A DNA stretch of 64,000 bases, from assembly GCA_963070105.1 (NCBI GenBank), contig OY718808.1, positions 9,157,398 to 9,221,397 on the forward strand, read 5' to 3'. The stretch comes from Litomosoides sigmodontis. Taxonomy: Eukaryota > Nematoda > Chromadorea > Rhabditida > Onchocercidae. A program made the translations under genes and the position numbers. Below, in pieces: positions 37,201-49,517 of the stretch; positions within the stretch are counted from its first letter, which is position 1, and every line of letters starts with the position of its first letter. The notes beneath the pieces are model-generated. The model saw only the letters and a program-made list of their open reading frames with translations, ran no database searches and was not told the DNA's origin.

Positions 37201-38047
37201 TTGGCATTTGGTTTAATTTGTCGTTTGCCTGGAGCTCGTGAGGCTGAAAATAAATGCAGTGATTTCTTAAACACTTTACGAGATTTGAAGAGTTTGCCAC
37301 AAAACTGCATCGGATAATCAAGTTAAATGTCCGCAAAATGCTGCAGTTAATGGCTTGGAATTAATTTTTCAGTTGATTTCCTGTACTATTTATAAGAATT
37401 TTAGTGAAACAGAATCGACCTCAGAGTGAAAATAAGGTCAGCCAAGAATGCAAATTCAGAAAAGTGGGACACCATTTAAATGCATACTTTTGTGAGACCA
37501 AGTCATCTAACAAGCTAGTAAGTACACTACTAGATACACATCCCAATACAGTGTTTATGAGTTGAATATTAATGAATACGATATCTCTACGGCCATGAGT
37601 AAACACTTAATTGTATCTTAAACGAAACAGCAATCTACAACTACGTCATATCAATTAGCGCTAAGACAAGCAATAGGGTACAAACAACGAACTGAATTTA
37701 AAGCAATACTTTTTCATATTGAAAGTTAAGGGAATAAATCCCAGAATATTCATAAAAAACTTTGACTATCTCCATCTCACCACAACCTCCTGCCATACTC
37801 AACGTAAATTGAGTCCGCCTTGGTGTGCCTTAACGTAAAAATTCAAATTTGCCGCCGATTGCCGAACCGTATGCAGGCATTGCAGCCTCCTACTGCTTGA
37901 AATTTTGGGGATTTTTCGGTGGTACATGTAGAACTTGTTGAACTTACATGCTAGCGTGAAGAAGTTTCGTTTTTCGCCCTCAGTCATTTGCACGATTCTC
38001 GGAAGTTCCGCGACACCGCGGGAGATGTCCGAATGGCTGAAACTCAT
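31220..38047 (-). CDS. PHF14: PHF14-type multi-PHD chromatin reader
   Basis: Nuclear histone reader, 800 residues, 21 exons that join in frame: 38047-37948, 37243-37145, 36965-36796, 36699-36646, 36316-36243, 36014-35839, 35636-35512, 35233-35130, 35030-34953, 34805-34713, 34498-34415, 34319-34250, 34016-33844, 33646-33532, 33355-33240, 33019-32863, 32658-32497, 32260-32183, 32109-32023, 31745-31602, 31363-31220. Order of parts: KRQIKPNANILLDS and an acidic Ser-rich stretch (as at the human N-terminus); PHD1 (about 146-196: ICTLC, EVIQCDKCG, EPWFCEAC); extended PHD (YCELC, GGGWVHLLCALYTPG, ACIACSD, HLHVTCAQ); a coiled coil (about 468-505); PHD3 (592-640: FCDEC, AQCDKCHKYYHLACLEPPL); a basic tail. 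The fourth PHD of long vertebrate forms is not found. The 5' exon is G+C-richer. Human PHF14 is about 890-950 residues. Confidence 0.93.
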
Positions 38048-41000
38048 GGCAAGAATCGATAAACACCCACCACACACTAGCACAGAGGAGATCCTGTGTG
38101 TCACGGCGATAACGACTATAACAACGCTATATCATGGCGACGTATGCGCTTCCCCCGAACCTGATGATGATGTGTCGCGCATGCAGGTCCTGCTTCCGAT
38201 ATTACGGTAGCAGAAATTTCGTTGCGGGATTTATTAATACATTACTAAAAGCACGAAGACGTAAGCTACCGTGCCAATGTAAAGTTATTACATGTGGTGT
38301 ATCCATTGCTGGCGGAAATGTCTGTGACGCAATCGTCGTGAGATTCGCCACTCAGTTTTCACAACTGAATCTTATCCTTGGTAATTCTAGTCTACCTTTC
38401 ATAGCTACAAATGCCTATAGCACAATGCTATGCAAACTTCGCTACCACAGTCATGCTGTCTACCGTAGTAATAAAGGTATCGATAAAGTTCCATAAGTAG
38501 CATAACACTAGTGGACATTTTGAGTCACAGAAGTTCTCTTATACGGTCACAATATTCATAGTGATAAAAAATGTCTCAATAAATATACGCTATTATTATA
38601 CTTTATGCAGTAGAAGGAAATGCGTGTAAGTGCGGGCGTAAGGAATGCAGCCCACAAACCGACTGGATGAAACACGAAAGTGGAAAATGAGGGAAAGAGT
38701 TTTCCACTTTGCATAAATAATTCATGAAAGTGAATGCACGTCAAAACGATGAGGGTCCGCAACAATCATTTTGGAGAAATGCAAATTTTTCAACTAGTTC
38801 CGAGAGATTGGCAAAAAGTATTAGCTGAATAATCTAATAATAATGCACACAGAAACAAGTAACGCCACTTCTTCCGTATCACTTACATCGCATGGATCAT
38901 TTTTTCTAGTGATAGCAATGTTTTAATAATAATAATGACATTATTGTTAGGGGATGATAGTGAGAAGGTACCATCAAACTTCATTGAATGATGAAGATTT
39001 AATTCAATCAATTAAATTCATGACGTAATCGAAGTATCGTACGTTTTTATAAAGACAAGATTACGCAAATCAATAGCTGTAATCTTTCCGATCCGCATAC
39101 TCTAGAAAGTTCCCAAATCCGCGAAAATTCACCTTAAGTCTTAGATATTTCCTCAATAGTAAAGTTTAACTATGACTTCCATCATACATCTTTCACTATT
39201 AAAAATAGTTGATAGGTGAAATCTTTCTTCATATACTGTGGAACCCAATGGTCAGAGCAATAACGCATTGTGAAGTAATAAAGAATTCAAAAGCAACAGA
39301 ATCGTGAGCAGCTTCTATATGACTTCAAAAAAATAATAATATAAGCACATATGATAGCTGATGATTTGCTTCAATTTTCAGATTTCAACTAACATCAAGT
39401 AGAATTCGAATCGCTTGCCATTTGGATGCATGTAAAAAGTGAACGAGGTCAATCCTAACAAAGCTACTATGAAATATCTTTTCCTTCATCATATCGAGTG
39501 CGAATAAGTGAGATGTAAAAGTGCATGGCGTGAACTTCCGAGTTCTGTAGAGAAAAAAAATGGTAGGGAAATAAATGAAGTTCAACCTGAAGTGCGCTCA
39601 GGCCCACCGAGGAGAAGACATTGCCATCTGTTAAAGGGTTAATGGTGAGGATGATAAGGAATTTGGAGCATTCATTTAACGAACTTAGTGAAGAGACGGT
39701 TCCGCGACAACTAGCGTGACTTTTTTACACTGAACGACTGAACGCTCAAACGACTGCTCCATGTCTATTTCTAGAAGTTAATCCAAGAGAAGCAGACGAT
39801 ATTCAAAATATAATTAACTAGTTGGAAAGGTCCAGAGAGCCTCGCAAGACAATTACAAACATAAGGTCTAATTCATGTCCACTTATGGCAACACATACTG
39901 TCTCTCAACCAATCACATTCTCAAACACTCATTTCAAGAACTCTCCAATCAATTATCTTCCTTTTTAGAGCGTAAAAAATTATGAAAAAATCAATCACTG
40001 AACGACTAGATAAATGGATTGATGACATTTGCCTAATGTCACTGAATGAAAAGGATAGTGGAGTGGCCATCGGCTACCGGGTAAAACATATACATACGTG
40101 ATTAATAGATTAGCTTTGAGTTGCAAAAGCAGTGCTCCCGTATTCCTGAAGTGTTCCTGCTGCGCTCGACGTATTCTGACACATCCTTAGCATTACTACG
40201 CACACGTGCCATTTGCATTAAAAAACAGCATTACTGCGTTCGATCACTTAGTCTTATCAATAGTACCTTACTAGTACTTGGAAAAAAGTGTCCTACTTTA
40301 CGTTATTAAAATGTAATTACAGTTAATGTGTTAAAAAAAATCGATCAATGCAAGTACAGCAGAAAACAATGAAATGAATGATAATGATATCATTGATATT
40401 AAAATTCATGATGTCATTTTTAACAAGTGATAACGTGAACACATAGAAGACATACGCACTAAATGAGCAGTACTTATACGACAGGTATCGAAAAAAACAA
40501 AATCAATGGATTACCTCAAATGGCTCGGATCGCTGATATGGAACGATCTAAATTTGATGAGCAAAGAGTAGACCGATGAATAGCAAAGGATGGGTCGGCT
40601 CTTTGAAATGCAACAATTCAACTGAAATTTATGGTAAAAATGCAGTGCCGACCAACAACAAACGAATGAGGCACAATATGACGTTGCAGTTGTCTTGTTG
40701 AATGAAGCTTGTATGGTGTCGGGGAGGGGTGCGGAGCGGCAAAGTGTCGGTTTTAACCTTCCACCAGCTCGTCACGTAATCCTTTCAGTTGGATGATAAA
40801 GTGCATTATGCGTCATTTTATACAGTGACGTAAAAGTTAAGCCAGACTTGTGATGATCACAACTTTATGTCTTTGAGAGAACCCGTTAGTATTGCACGTG
40901 AAAAAAGTAAACAGATGTAAAGAAACCGCTGACGGAAACGATTCATTTTTTACCATTTGTTCTAAAAGATAAGAAACAAAAATGTAACGGAACGTCATTT

Positions 41001-41413
41001 GCTTGTAAACAGTGTAATTTTTCGTCACCTATAGTCATACAATACTTTGCCGATCAGTGATAAATACTGCGCTGACATTGATTTCTCGAATTTACTACCA
41101 TTTACCTGTCGGTCCTACTTAACACCCAGTTTCACCTACGCATCCATTCGCTAGTATCTGATTAAATTCAAACAATCGACCTATTTACCCTTTGATATCA
41201 CTGGCAAATTCACTCTCCCAAGCACACCCTTCTACCAATGTCACTTATCGAATCAATCAAACTGAATTATATGCAAACCTGAATTTTTGTGACTCTTACC
41301 CTGAGACCATCTTATATGTCTTTCCGAGGTGTGAAATCAGTGGGGTTGAAAAACGAGTATTGAAGTGCAGGTAATTGGATGATTGATTAAACAATCGAAT
41401 TTCAGGATCTTCA
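38048..41413. other. Intergenic, divergent 5' regions
   Basis: 3.4 kb between the PHF14 start (minus) and the dehydrogenase start (plus). 38000-38340 is notably G+C-richer than the rest and has antisense open frames (38134-38496, plus), which I read as promoter/5' sequence of PHF14. Further right I see no supported exon. Confidence 0.55.
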
Positions 41414-44413
41414 ATGGTATCGGATGAAGGATATTTTGGGAGTTTATCGGTTCCATTATTTGGAGTTTTGGCATGTGCTGGCATGTATTTCTTGAGGTTT
41501 GTAACTAAAAGTTTAAATCAGTGTTAATGCAAGCGTTGTTTGTTTCGTTCTCCCTTAAGATCTTCCATAAGAATATAAAATTTTATTATATAATAATCTA
41601 TACAGGTGGTTAACGATTCGATGTTGATTTGATAACAACGTAATCAACAAGACCATTTAAACCACTACTTATATACTTTCTGCAAATATTGGAACAAATA
41701 ACTTTATAACTGGTTTATGATAATGGTTGGCATGATTCTGTCCCCCACATGTACTCTACTCTTTACATAGATTATCTGTACTTAATGGGAAAAAAGTCGC
41801 GCTTACATTCTGTTATACATGAGAAATATTCGGTGGAGTGATGCTGGAATAGTGTTGTTAGAATACCACTAAGTCAAAAACACTTGCTTTTTCTTCTCTT
41901 ATGCTCATAGTGAGTTTACATTAATTTAACAAAAAAATAAACAATTTCTATTTTCAGACGTCACTTGAAAGGTGCACAATTCACCGAACATGTGGGAGCT
42001 AAAGGAAAAATAGCATTAGTCACTGGGGCGAGTGCTGGTATAGGAAAGCAAACGGCTCGAGAACTTAACCTCCGAGGTGCCACCGTTTATATGTTATGTA
42101 GAGATCACACAAAATCTCAAAATGCAAGAATCGAACTGACAAAAGTAAGAATATTTTCGAAATTTAACTTCATAAAGTTAAGAAACGATCGCTCAAGATT
42201 CTAGTATGATGTTCTTGATCCGGCACTTGACTCTAATTATCGGTACAAGATATCATGTGCTAATACGATCACACATTGTGGCTGTTTCTTTTGGCAGAAT
42301 ATAAACGTCTGCGGAAACGGTTTACAGAATCAACTGATACCACATTATTTAATTAACATTGATTTTTGAGATATTTGAAACAATTTTCATGTCGATCAAA
42401 TAGTAGTGGATTTATTGTTGTGTCCTTCCATCTTATTCTGCTTCCATTTCAGTTGGGTTGCGATCCAACGAGGTTAATACTAAAAGACATGGATTTGTCC
42501 AGCTTCGCAACTATTCGAAAATTTGCTAATGAAATCAAGAACGGTTAGCTTGTGCTTTGAATATTAGAAGTTGAGATTGTTTGTTCTTTTATTTATAGGG
42601 ATCATTTAACAGTAATGTTTGCATCATGTTTCCTTACTTGCCATGTTCTTGCTGAACTTGCCTGTGAAGTATACAACTTTTCTGAATTTAGATGGAAACA
42701 ACTTCTGAGTTTTGTTAATGCCGTTTCCGGACTTTTAGTTTAATGCTAGCCACTCATGTGTTACGACTGTATAATACTCATTAGGTTATTACCGTATCCT
42801 TACTTGTACGTAATGACATAATTGTTTTTCTGAGTGTTGCAAACCTCTGTATTTAAACATGATTCCTTATTAATTGCAAATGTTTGTTCATTTATCTTGG
42901 GATGGATAATCTATGATTTTAAGAAGTGGATAAAATAGATATTCTTGTGAACAACGCAGGAATAATGTTTTATCCAAAATTCGAGCTGACAGAAGACGGC
43001 AATGAAATCACGTGGCAGACGAATTACCTTGGTATGTCTTGTTAGTTTTCGTTATACTTGAAAAAATTTGTGAACGTCATAGGATCAAATGGGTGAATGT
43101 TGCTTGTCTTAATCTGTTATGGGTTAGCATACATGACGTTTCCAACAAAAGAGTTCCACTATTTCTGAAAAGGGAATTTTTAATTATGAGTTTTTTGCGA
43201 AAGAAATGCTGCATTTTTGATCATAATATATGCAATCAGTAACAGTACGCGCAGTTCGAATTCATTGAAAATTTTTATAGGGCACTTTTTACTTACTGAA
43301 CTGCTACTCCCGCTGATTAAGAAATCACCGAATGGACGAGTTATCAACGTTTCTAGTTCACTTCACAAAACGGCTGATAATGTTGACATTTCTATAGTTA
43401 ATAACAAAAAGCACTTCAATAAATCGATGCCTTATAGTAGATCGAAATTAGCTCAGGTTATTAGTCTTTTTTTTATTAACAGAATTCAAACTACATATCG
43501 GTTGAACTGTTTGTTCTTCATACTTTTATGCTGTTATTATGAGGATTCTAGATTATGCACGCCCGTGAATTAACCAGACGAGTGAGAATAAAGGATCCAG
43601 AAACCACGATGACAATCAATTCTGTGCATCCTGGTGTTTGTTTCACTGAACTTATGCGTTACACGATTTTCAGTCAGAAGTACATTCTCAAAATCATCTC
43701 TCCACTTCTGTGGTTTTTTATGAAAACTGACAAAGTAATGTTCTCAATTGTTTTTATTGGAAAGTTAAATATTTAAGTTTTATGTGTGGTTACACGTAAG
43801 TGCTACAGAGAATAGGAATATTGCAGATTGAATGCCCTACTCATTCCAATAAATTATTTGCCAAAACGATTTTACTGCATTTGGTTTAGAATCTGTTGTG
43901 AACATACTTTGAAGGTAAAGTGAAGGCAGAAATTTAATTTAAAAGCCACCATTAGGCATAACGTATTGGAGTCAATCTCTAATTATTTTTAGGATGGTGC
44001 TCAAACAACTTTGTATGTGGCGTTGAGTAAAAATGTGGAGACTGTTTCAGGCAAATATTTCGGGTTCGTCTTTGAAATATTTTGCAAGGAATTATAAAGC
44101 TCAAACCCATATTTTTTTTTATAGAAACTGAAGAAAATGATGTTTTCGTATTTCATTCTTTTCCTGTTAAGAGAAGATGAAATACAAAATGTATTATCTA
44201 TATAATAGGAGTACTGCGAGATAGTAGTCTCAGGCAGCTCGTTACTTGAAAATTCTGTAATTACAAATGAAATTTAGCTAAGCGAGTAATTGCTGACAAA
44301 AATCTTATTACAGAGAGTGTAAAGAACATACTCCTTCACTGAATTCGTTGGACGACGCTAAATGTAATATACTGTACAATCAGAGTTTGGAAGCAGTGAA
44401 GTTAGCGAAATGA
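41414..44413 (+). CDS. Short-chain dehydrogenase/reductase, RDH13-like
   Basis: NAD(P)-dependent oxidoreductase of the retinol-dehydrogenase 11-14 type, 332 residues. Eight exons, all in phase: 41414-41496, 41958-42144, 42453-42543, 42924-43031, 43281-43456, 43552-43734, 43993-44063, 44314-44413. Residues 11-27 form an N-terminal membrane anchor followed by RRHLKG. The Rossmann cofactor motif TGASAGIG is at 50-57, NNAG at 130-133, TNYLGHFLLT near 153-162, the catalytic Ser in VSSS (181-183) and YSRSK (208-212). Then [10 protein letters not shown] and SGKYFG, typical of RDHs, so the active site is intact. The substrate is not readable from sequence: retinoid, steroid or lipid aldehyde. A tttcag acceptor lies 9 bp before the ATG, fitting trans-splicing. 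C. elegans counterparts are named dhs genes; I cannot pick one. Confidence 0.93.
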
Positions 44414-47138
44414 TGCAGGGACTTGTTGCTCATATTAACTTTTTTGTAATTTGCCCATGATTGATTTATTGCAGAATGAAAATGTTGTAGCAGTTTTTAT
44501 CACTTAGATTATAGTCTTTCAGCATTGCTTTGATTATGTCTTAAAAGATGCTGAAGTCTTCGTTTTTGTTAAACAATGACCACGCCATCCATCAGGGAAG
44601 TTTAAGACCAACCCTATTCATGTTGAAGAGAATCAAGTCTATAATTTTCATATACTTGTGCCTACTGCATTAAGTTGCATTTTACAATTTCGTGTCCTGA
44701 TTAACAGTTGTCGATCAAATAGCTCTTCCGGTCCCATGAGAATAATGTACTCTGATGTATCAATTCCCTCTAGTGATTTGATTTATTTTTCGAGAGCTGA
44801 AAGGGTTTTTTTTTTCCTGTTCTTACAATTCAGTAATTAGCATTTTTTATAAAATTATGATGAACGAGTTTGAAGGGGAATGATTAATGTTTCTCTAAAC
44901 AGCGGGTAGAAATGATTAATGTCTCTTTAAATGCTTATCTACGGAAAGCTATTTCACGGAATTTTGTTCGCTGAACAGAAGAATGCGTCGTTTTTTTATC
45001 AGCATGACTACAAGATATGTGAATATGATGCACGCCATTTTACTACGTGTAAAACGGACTGTTTTTAATTCAATTTTCTGCTACACACATTCTTACATCA
45101 TTGATTGTTCACTTTCAGTCATGGAGGAACATTACATGGCAAATTGAATTCTAGAGATTTTCAGAAAACTCTCTGAAGATTTAAACATTGAAATGTTGAC
45201 AGCCGACAACTATTTGCATTTCCCATTGGCTATTTATGTAGCACCTTAATATGGTTAAGATTCTATAAAGTGGAAATGTGTAGCTGCTTAAATGATGACT
45301 ATTAATAGTTGATACAGTAACACCTAACGTTTGTCGATCGAGGAACTTTCTCCTGGCTGATACAAGCCAGCTCATCAAATAAGAATGTCAATTGACTTTG
45401 ATGAAGTGACATCTTGATTTAAAACAGTCGGGATACTCTCATCAAACTGGTTGGATTTTCAAATTGGTTACTTTTACCAGTTCCTGTTTTTGTGAATGAT
45501 GAATATTTCATTGCTAACAGTTCAAAGTACTGCGAAGATTTGTTTAGTAGAAACTGCTTCAGCAGTTGAATATGAATATTCATGCACTAATATATTCACA
45601 GCAAAGAATTTTTATCTTTTCTTCCGATATTAAGTGAAAGGATATCAATTAGTTAATGAAAGGCTCTCCAATTCCTTTGTCATTTCTCTCTTATAACTCA
45701 ATAATAATCGGTAATAATTTAAATGCGTGAATTTTCAGAGACTCAAGCAATAATGTTCTTTCTGCTTGCTACAATTTATCAATTTTAACTTGATATATTA
45801 TCATACTACTACATTTTAATGTTTTAATTAAGCAAATTGATAGCCTCTATCACTCACAAAGATTATTAATCGTGCCAATAAATATGAGCTTATTATCATT
45901 TTAGAGAGGAATTATTTTTTTTTCAATTTTTTCCGATTTTGTTAAATTTCCTGTTTGTAAGAAAATTGTTTGTTCACTACGAACTAATTAAATAGTATCT
46001 GTGATCAAATAACCTGAACAAATTGAATCGGTTTTGTGAATTCATATTTCTGAAAAGAATATTAAATTTATCCATAATTAATTTTAACTTTTTTGTACGA
46101 ACTAGATTCATGATTTATCAAACAAAGATTTTGCAAATATGCTTAGTACAGTGAATACATGCACAATGCATAACATACAACAAACATACGTATGTAGAAG
46201 ATCTCTTTGCTTGAAAATTTATTTTAAGGAAATTTCAAATTTCTTCTTAAATTCTGTTATTTTGAAATAAAATAAATATTTTAAAGAAACTACCAGCTAG
46301 GGCGCTTTTATGGGATGGTGTTGAAATTATTTTTAAAAAAAAACAGGTTGTTGATAAGTTACAATCCAAAATGCAATTCTCTTCCAGTTTGAATAATCTA
46401 TTTGCACAGCTTATTGTCACCGCTTCTTGTTTGAATACAACAAATAACAAACTAAATAAATCAACAGATTTGTGCAAATACTTAGTCACAAGATCACTTG
46501 AAAGTGAGGAAGAAGTATTATTTCACATCAAAGATTTTCATTGCCACTACTGATAGCACTTATCAGTGAAGAATTGGGCGGTTGTAAGTTCCATCGTATA
46601 CTGATAAGAGCTGAGACTTTATTCAAAAGATCGCGAAGAAGTCATTTCCCCAGCTGCTCTCTACCTTTAAATTCATAAAGAGAAAATCAATCTCATTCTT
46701 TCATTTGTTCTTAAAGTTTAAAACAGAATTTTGAGAATCGTCCGTACTCATTTCTTATGTCATGCATTTCTCCTCTATAGATCGTTGAGGATGGAAAAAT
46801 GAAAAGTTCAACTGAATGAGGAGAGTTTTTTGGAAGTGTCCAATTTAAATGCTAATTCCTCCTCCTCCTCCACCTCCTCCTCCACCTCCTCCTCCACCTC
46901 CTCCACCTCCTCCACCTCCTCCACCTCCTCCACCTCCTCCTCCAATCTTTTATCTGTTTGTTCGTACAATGGGAAAATAATGAAAGAGCTCTAAGTGAGT
47001 GGGTGCTTTTTATTTGTGCAGCTTTGACATATTTTGCAAATTGTACGCAATGTTTACAAAAAAAAAAGCACTGTTGACTTAGAGGATTTGAAGCAATCAG
47101 AAGGCAAATGTATGAGTGAAGTAACCTGAGCGTGACGT
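44414..47138. other. Intergenic, nothing recognised except a microsatellite
   Basis: 2.7 kb between two plus-strand genes. AT-rich, with no supported exon. The TCC/ACC microsatellite at 46858-46943 lies about 200 bp before the ShKT gene. Confidence 0.6.
46858..46943. repeat. (TCC/ACC)n microsatellite upstream of the ShKT gene
   Basis: About 86 bp of tcc and acc triplets, all pyrimidine except one A per acc unit. On the minus strand it yields an Arg/Trp-repeat frame that is not a gene. One strand is strongly purine-rich. Confidence 0.95.
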
Positions 47139-48576
47139 ATGGCTTTTTTCGCAGATTATGAGAGTTATAGGCTCGTAACTTTTCTTCTAATATTTTTTTC
47201 AAGTCAATGTCAGGTGAGGACGATTGATGAGGCTCAGGATGGTAAGGAAAAATGTATGTTACTTTCTTCAAGTTACTTATTACCTTCAAATATAAATTAT
47301 CTCAATCCTTCGTTTTTTTCACTCCTTTGCATATTTTGTTCAGTTTATTATTACTCATTATTTCTCACTTTAAGCATTTTGGATGAAATTTTTATAAGTG
47401 AAAAAATTCTCAATCTTACTGTCATTGAATTGTTACCTTTCATTACACTTTGCACTCTTAAATTGGAAGTGGTGAAAAAATTACCATTTTTCTTGCTGAA
47501 AGGAGGAGAGGGAAAGTGCTACTCATAAAAAGCCACTCATAAACTGTTTATTTTACCTTTAACTCTTTTATCATATCTTTCTCTCAAATTATTAAACTAA
47601 TTTTCTAGTAAAATTCAAATTCATTTCACTGCGATTGCTATAAAGTCCACCAAACAAAACCTTTGAAAAATTAAAAAATTTTATCTATCAGTATTATCAA
47701 CACATTTACGTTATTTATCCATTGGATTATTGAATGGGAAGAATGGAGAAATTAAAAAGTGATGGTTGGAATTTATTTTCAGCACCAGATCAGAATGGTC
47801 TCATCACGCTTAAAGCAACTCCAGGTAATGAGAGTGGTCCCAACATACCTAAGTTAACTTCAAGTTATGAGTATGTTCCCAAAGTTCCTCAGTTAACTGC
47901 AGGTAATAAGGATAATCCCAACGTCACGAGTTCACCTTCAGGCATGTATTTTCACTAAATTGCAAGTTAATTTGCTTGATTAGCTTAAATTTGAAGCGAA
48001 ATTAATTTTGAAGTTTAACTGAAGCTATAGCACGTAGCAAGTACTACCTCTGACGTATTACCTCCATGAGCTGTAGCATTGACGTCTGTAGCGTGATGTC
48101 TTTTACCATTCAGAGATGTGTTACGACTCGTCAGCGCCTGGTCGTCGTGATTCCGATTGTACGAAATACAGTTACCTTTGCGATAATGCTTTGTACTATA
48201 AGGTGATGACCTGGCAGTGCCCCGTAACATGCGGACGTTGTTCAGTTCTAAATGAAATAACACCTCGTATGTCCACTTTTCGTGCAATTTTAATTAAAAC
48301 TTGATTGTGCCACAGTTCGCGAGTTAATACAAGCAAGCAGCTTACCCTTTGTTAATCTATATCTAGCCAGAAAAGAAGTAGAAATTATGATCTCTTTCCA
48401 AGTACACGAAGCTCAAAAACCTTTTTGTAGGTTCATTTTCAAACCAGAACTGTACTGATCTAAAGGGTCTAAATGGCCGTTCAGACTGTCAAAAATACGC
48501 AATGCTCTGTCGAGATCCACGTTATGTCTCAGTGATGGCAACTGAATGTCCCAAAACCTGCCGCTATTGTTCTTAA
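47139..48576 (+). CDS. Secreted protein with two ShKT domains
   Basis: Predicted secreted, 186 residues, four exons: 47139-47241, 47783-47941, 48114-48266, 48431-48576. The N-terminus has a hydrophobic signal segment (LVTFLLIFFSSQC). Residues about 38-78 are a linker of 13-residue repeats (TPGNESGPNIPKL, then TSSYEYVPKVPQL, then a partial third). ShKT domain 1 (about 90-128) and domain 2 (about 147-186) each have six cysteines, with LCDNALYYKVM/CPVTCGRC and LCRDPRYVSVM/CPKTCRYC. ShKT modules are abundant in secreted and cuticle or excretory proteins of nematodes; the role here is unknown. The intron after exon 2 appears to use a GC donor (TCAG|GCATGT), needed to keep the frame. Confidence 0.85.
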
Positions 48577-49003
48577 TTACGTTTACACGCGAAACCAAGA
48601 AATATCGGTGAAATTCTTAAATTTAAATGTTTCCTTAAAATCCTTAATATCTTTTATCTTTTATCATATCTTTTATCAAAGCTGTATTTTATAAAATGAT
48701 TGCCAAATTTGTACATCAAATATCAATAAAGCATTTTTTTAGTATTTTACCACAATACGTGACATATAAATGGCTGTGATTGAAAGAAACAGTAACTTCC
48801 CATGTATGGAACCATTGCTATCAGTAAAAAAATATTAGTAACATAAGATACAACTCGAAAAAAAAAATTTTCTCCAATCCCAATATTAAATAAAATTTAC
48901 AACATCCAGATTCTCTTCAAGCAAAAAGAAAAGCAATAGTTTGAAAAACTTAGAATAAACTGTAAAATATGAAAAAGTAAATATATATGAAAGAGAAAAT
49001 ATG

Positions 49004-49058
<55 letters not shown>

Positions 49059-49517
49059 AAATATGAAAAATAAAAAATTAGAATTTTACAACAAGACAAC
49101 ATGCATTTTCACGAAAATCATGTCACACGGAAGATTTTTTCAGTACTTGTTGAATGCTCTTTTGGATAGTATGTTATTAATTTATTATATCTATATCAAA
49201 CCTATTATTTTCAAGATCAATGACGAAGTGACTGAAATGTAACAGATGTTACAACAAATCTATATCTCCCTTTTGAGACAGTGAGTGAAAAGCATAACAA
49301 TGAAGAGTGCAAAATGTAAGGTCCGTCTTCAATTTGAAATTGACGAACAACATGGAATTAAATGAATCTGAAGATTTCATGAGTCCAAATACACTTTAAT
49401 ATATGAAATCAAATTACATACAACATTTATATCGTATTTACAAACGTTAAGCTTTCTTACGAACGCATATGACACAGGTGTGTCTTTTTTGGTAAAAAAA
49501 ATTTTGAGAAGGAAAAT
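48577..49517. other. Intergenic between convergent genes, with an AT microsatellite
   Basis: About 0.94 kb between the 3' ends of the ShKT gene and ATG-18. Contains the (AT)24 run at 49007-49054; no exon seen. Confidence 0.65.
49007..49054. repeat. (AT)24 microsatellite
   Basis: Uninterrupted AT dinucleotides for 48 bp, flanked on both sides by gagaaaatatgaaaa, itself a short direct repeat. Confidence 0.95.

Noticed and set aside
37935..38496. Two plus-strand ORFs opposite the first PHF14 exon
   Set aside because: They overlap the minus-strand first exon and its G+C-rich 5' region. Open frames are expected there and neither resembles a protein family.
40121..40309. Short ORFs on both strands near 40.1-40.2 kb
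   Set aside because: About 36-62 codons, no partner exons, no family; likely chance.
46852..47289. 145-codon minus-strand ORF ending in Arg/Trp repeats
   Set aside because: A by-product of the TCC/ACC microsatellite; the plus strand holds the real ShKT gene start.
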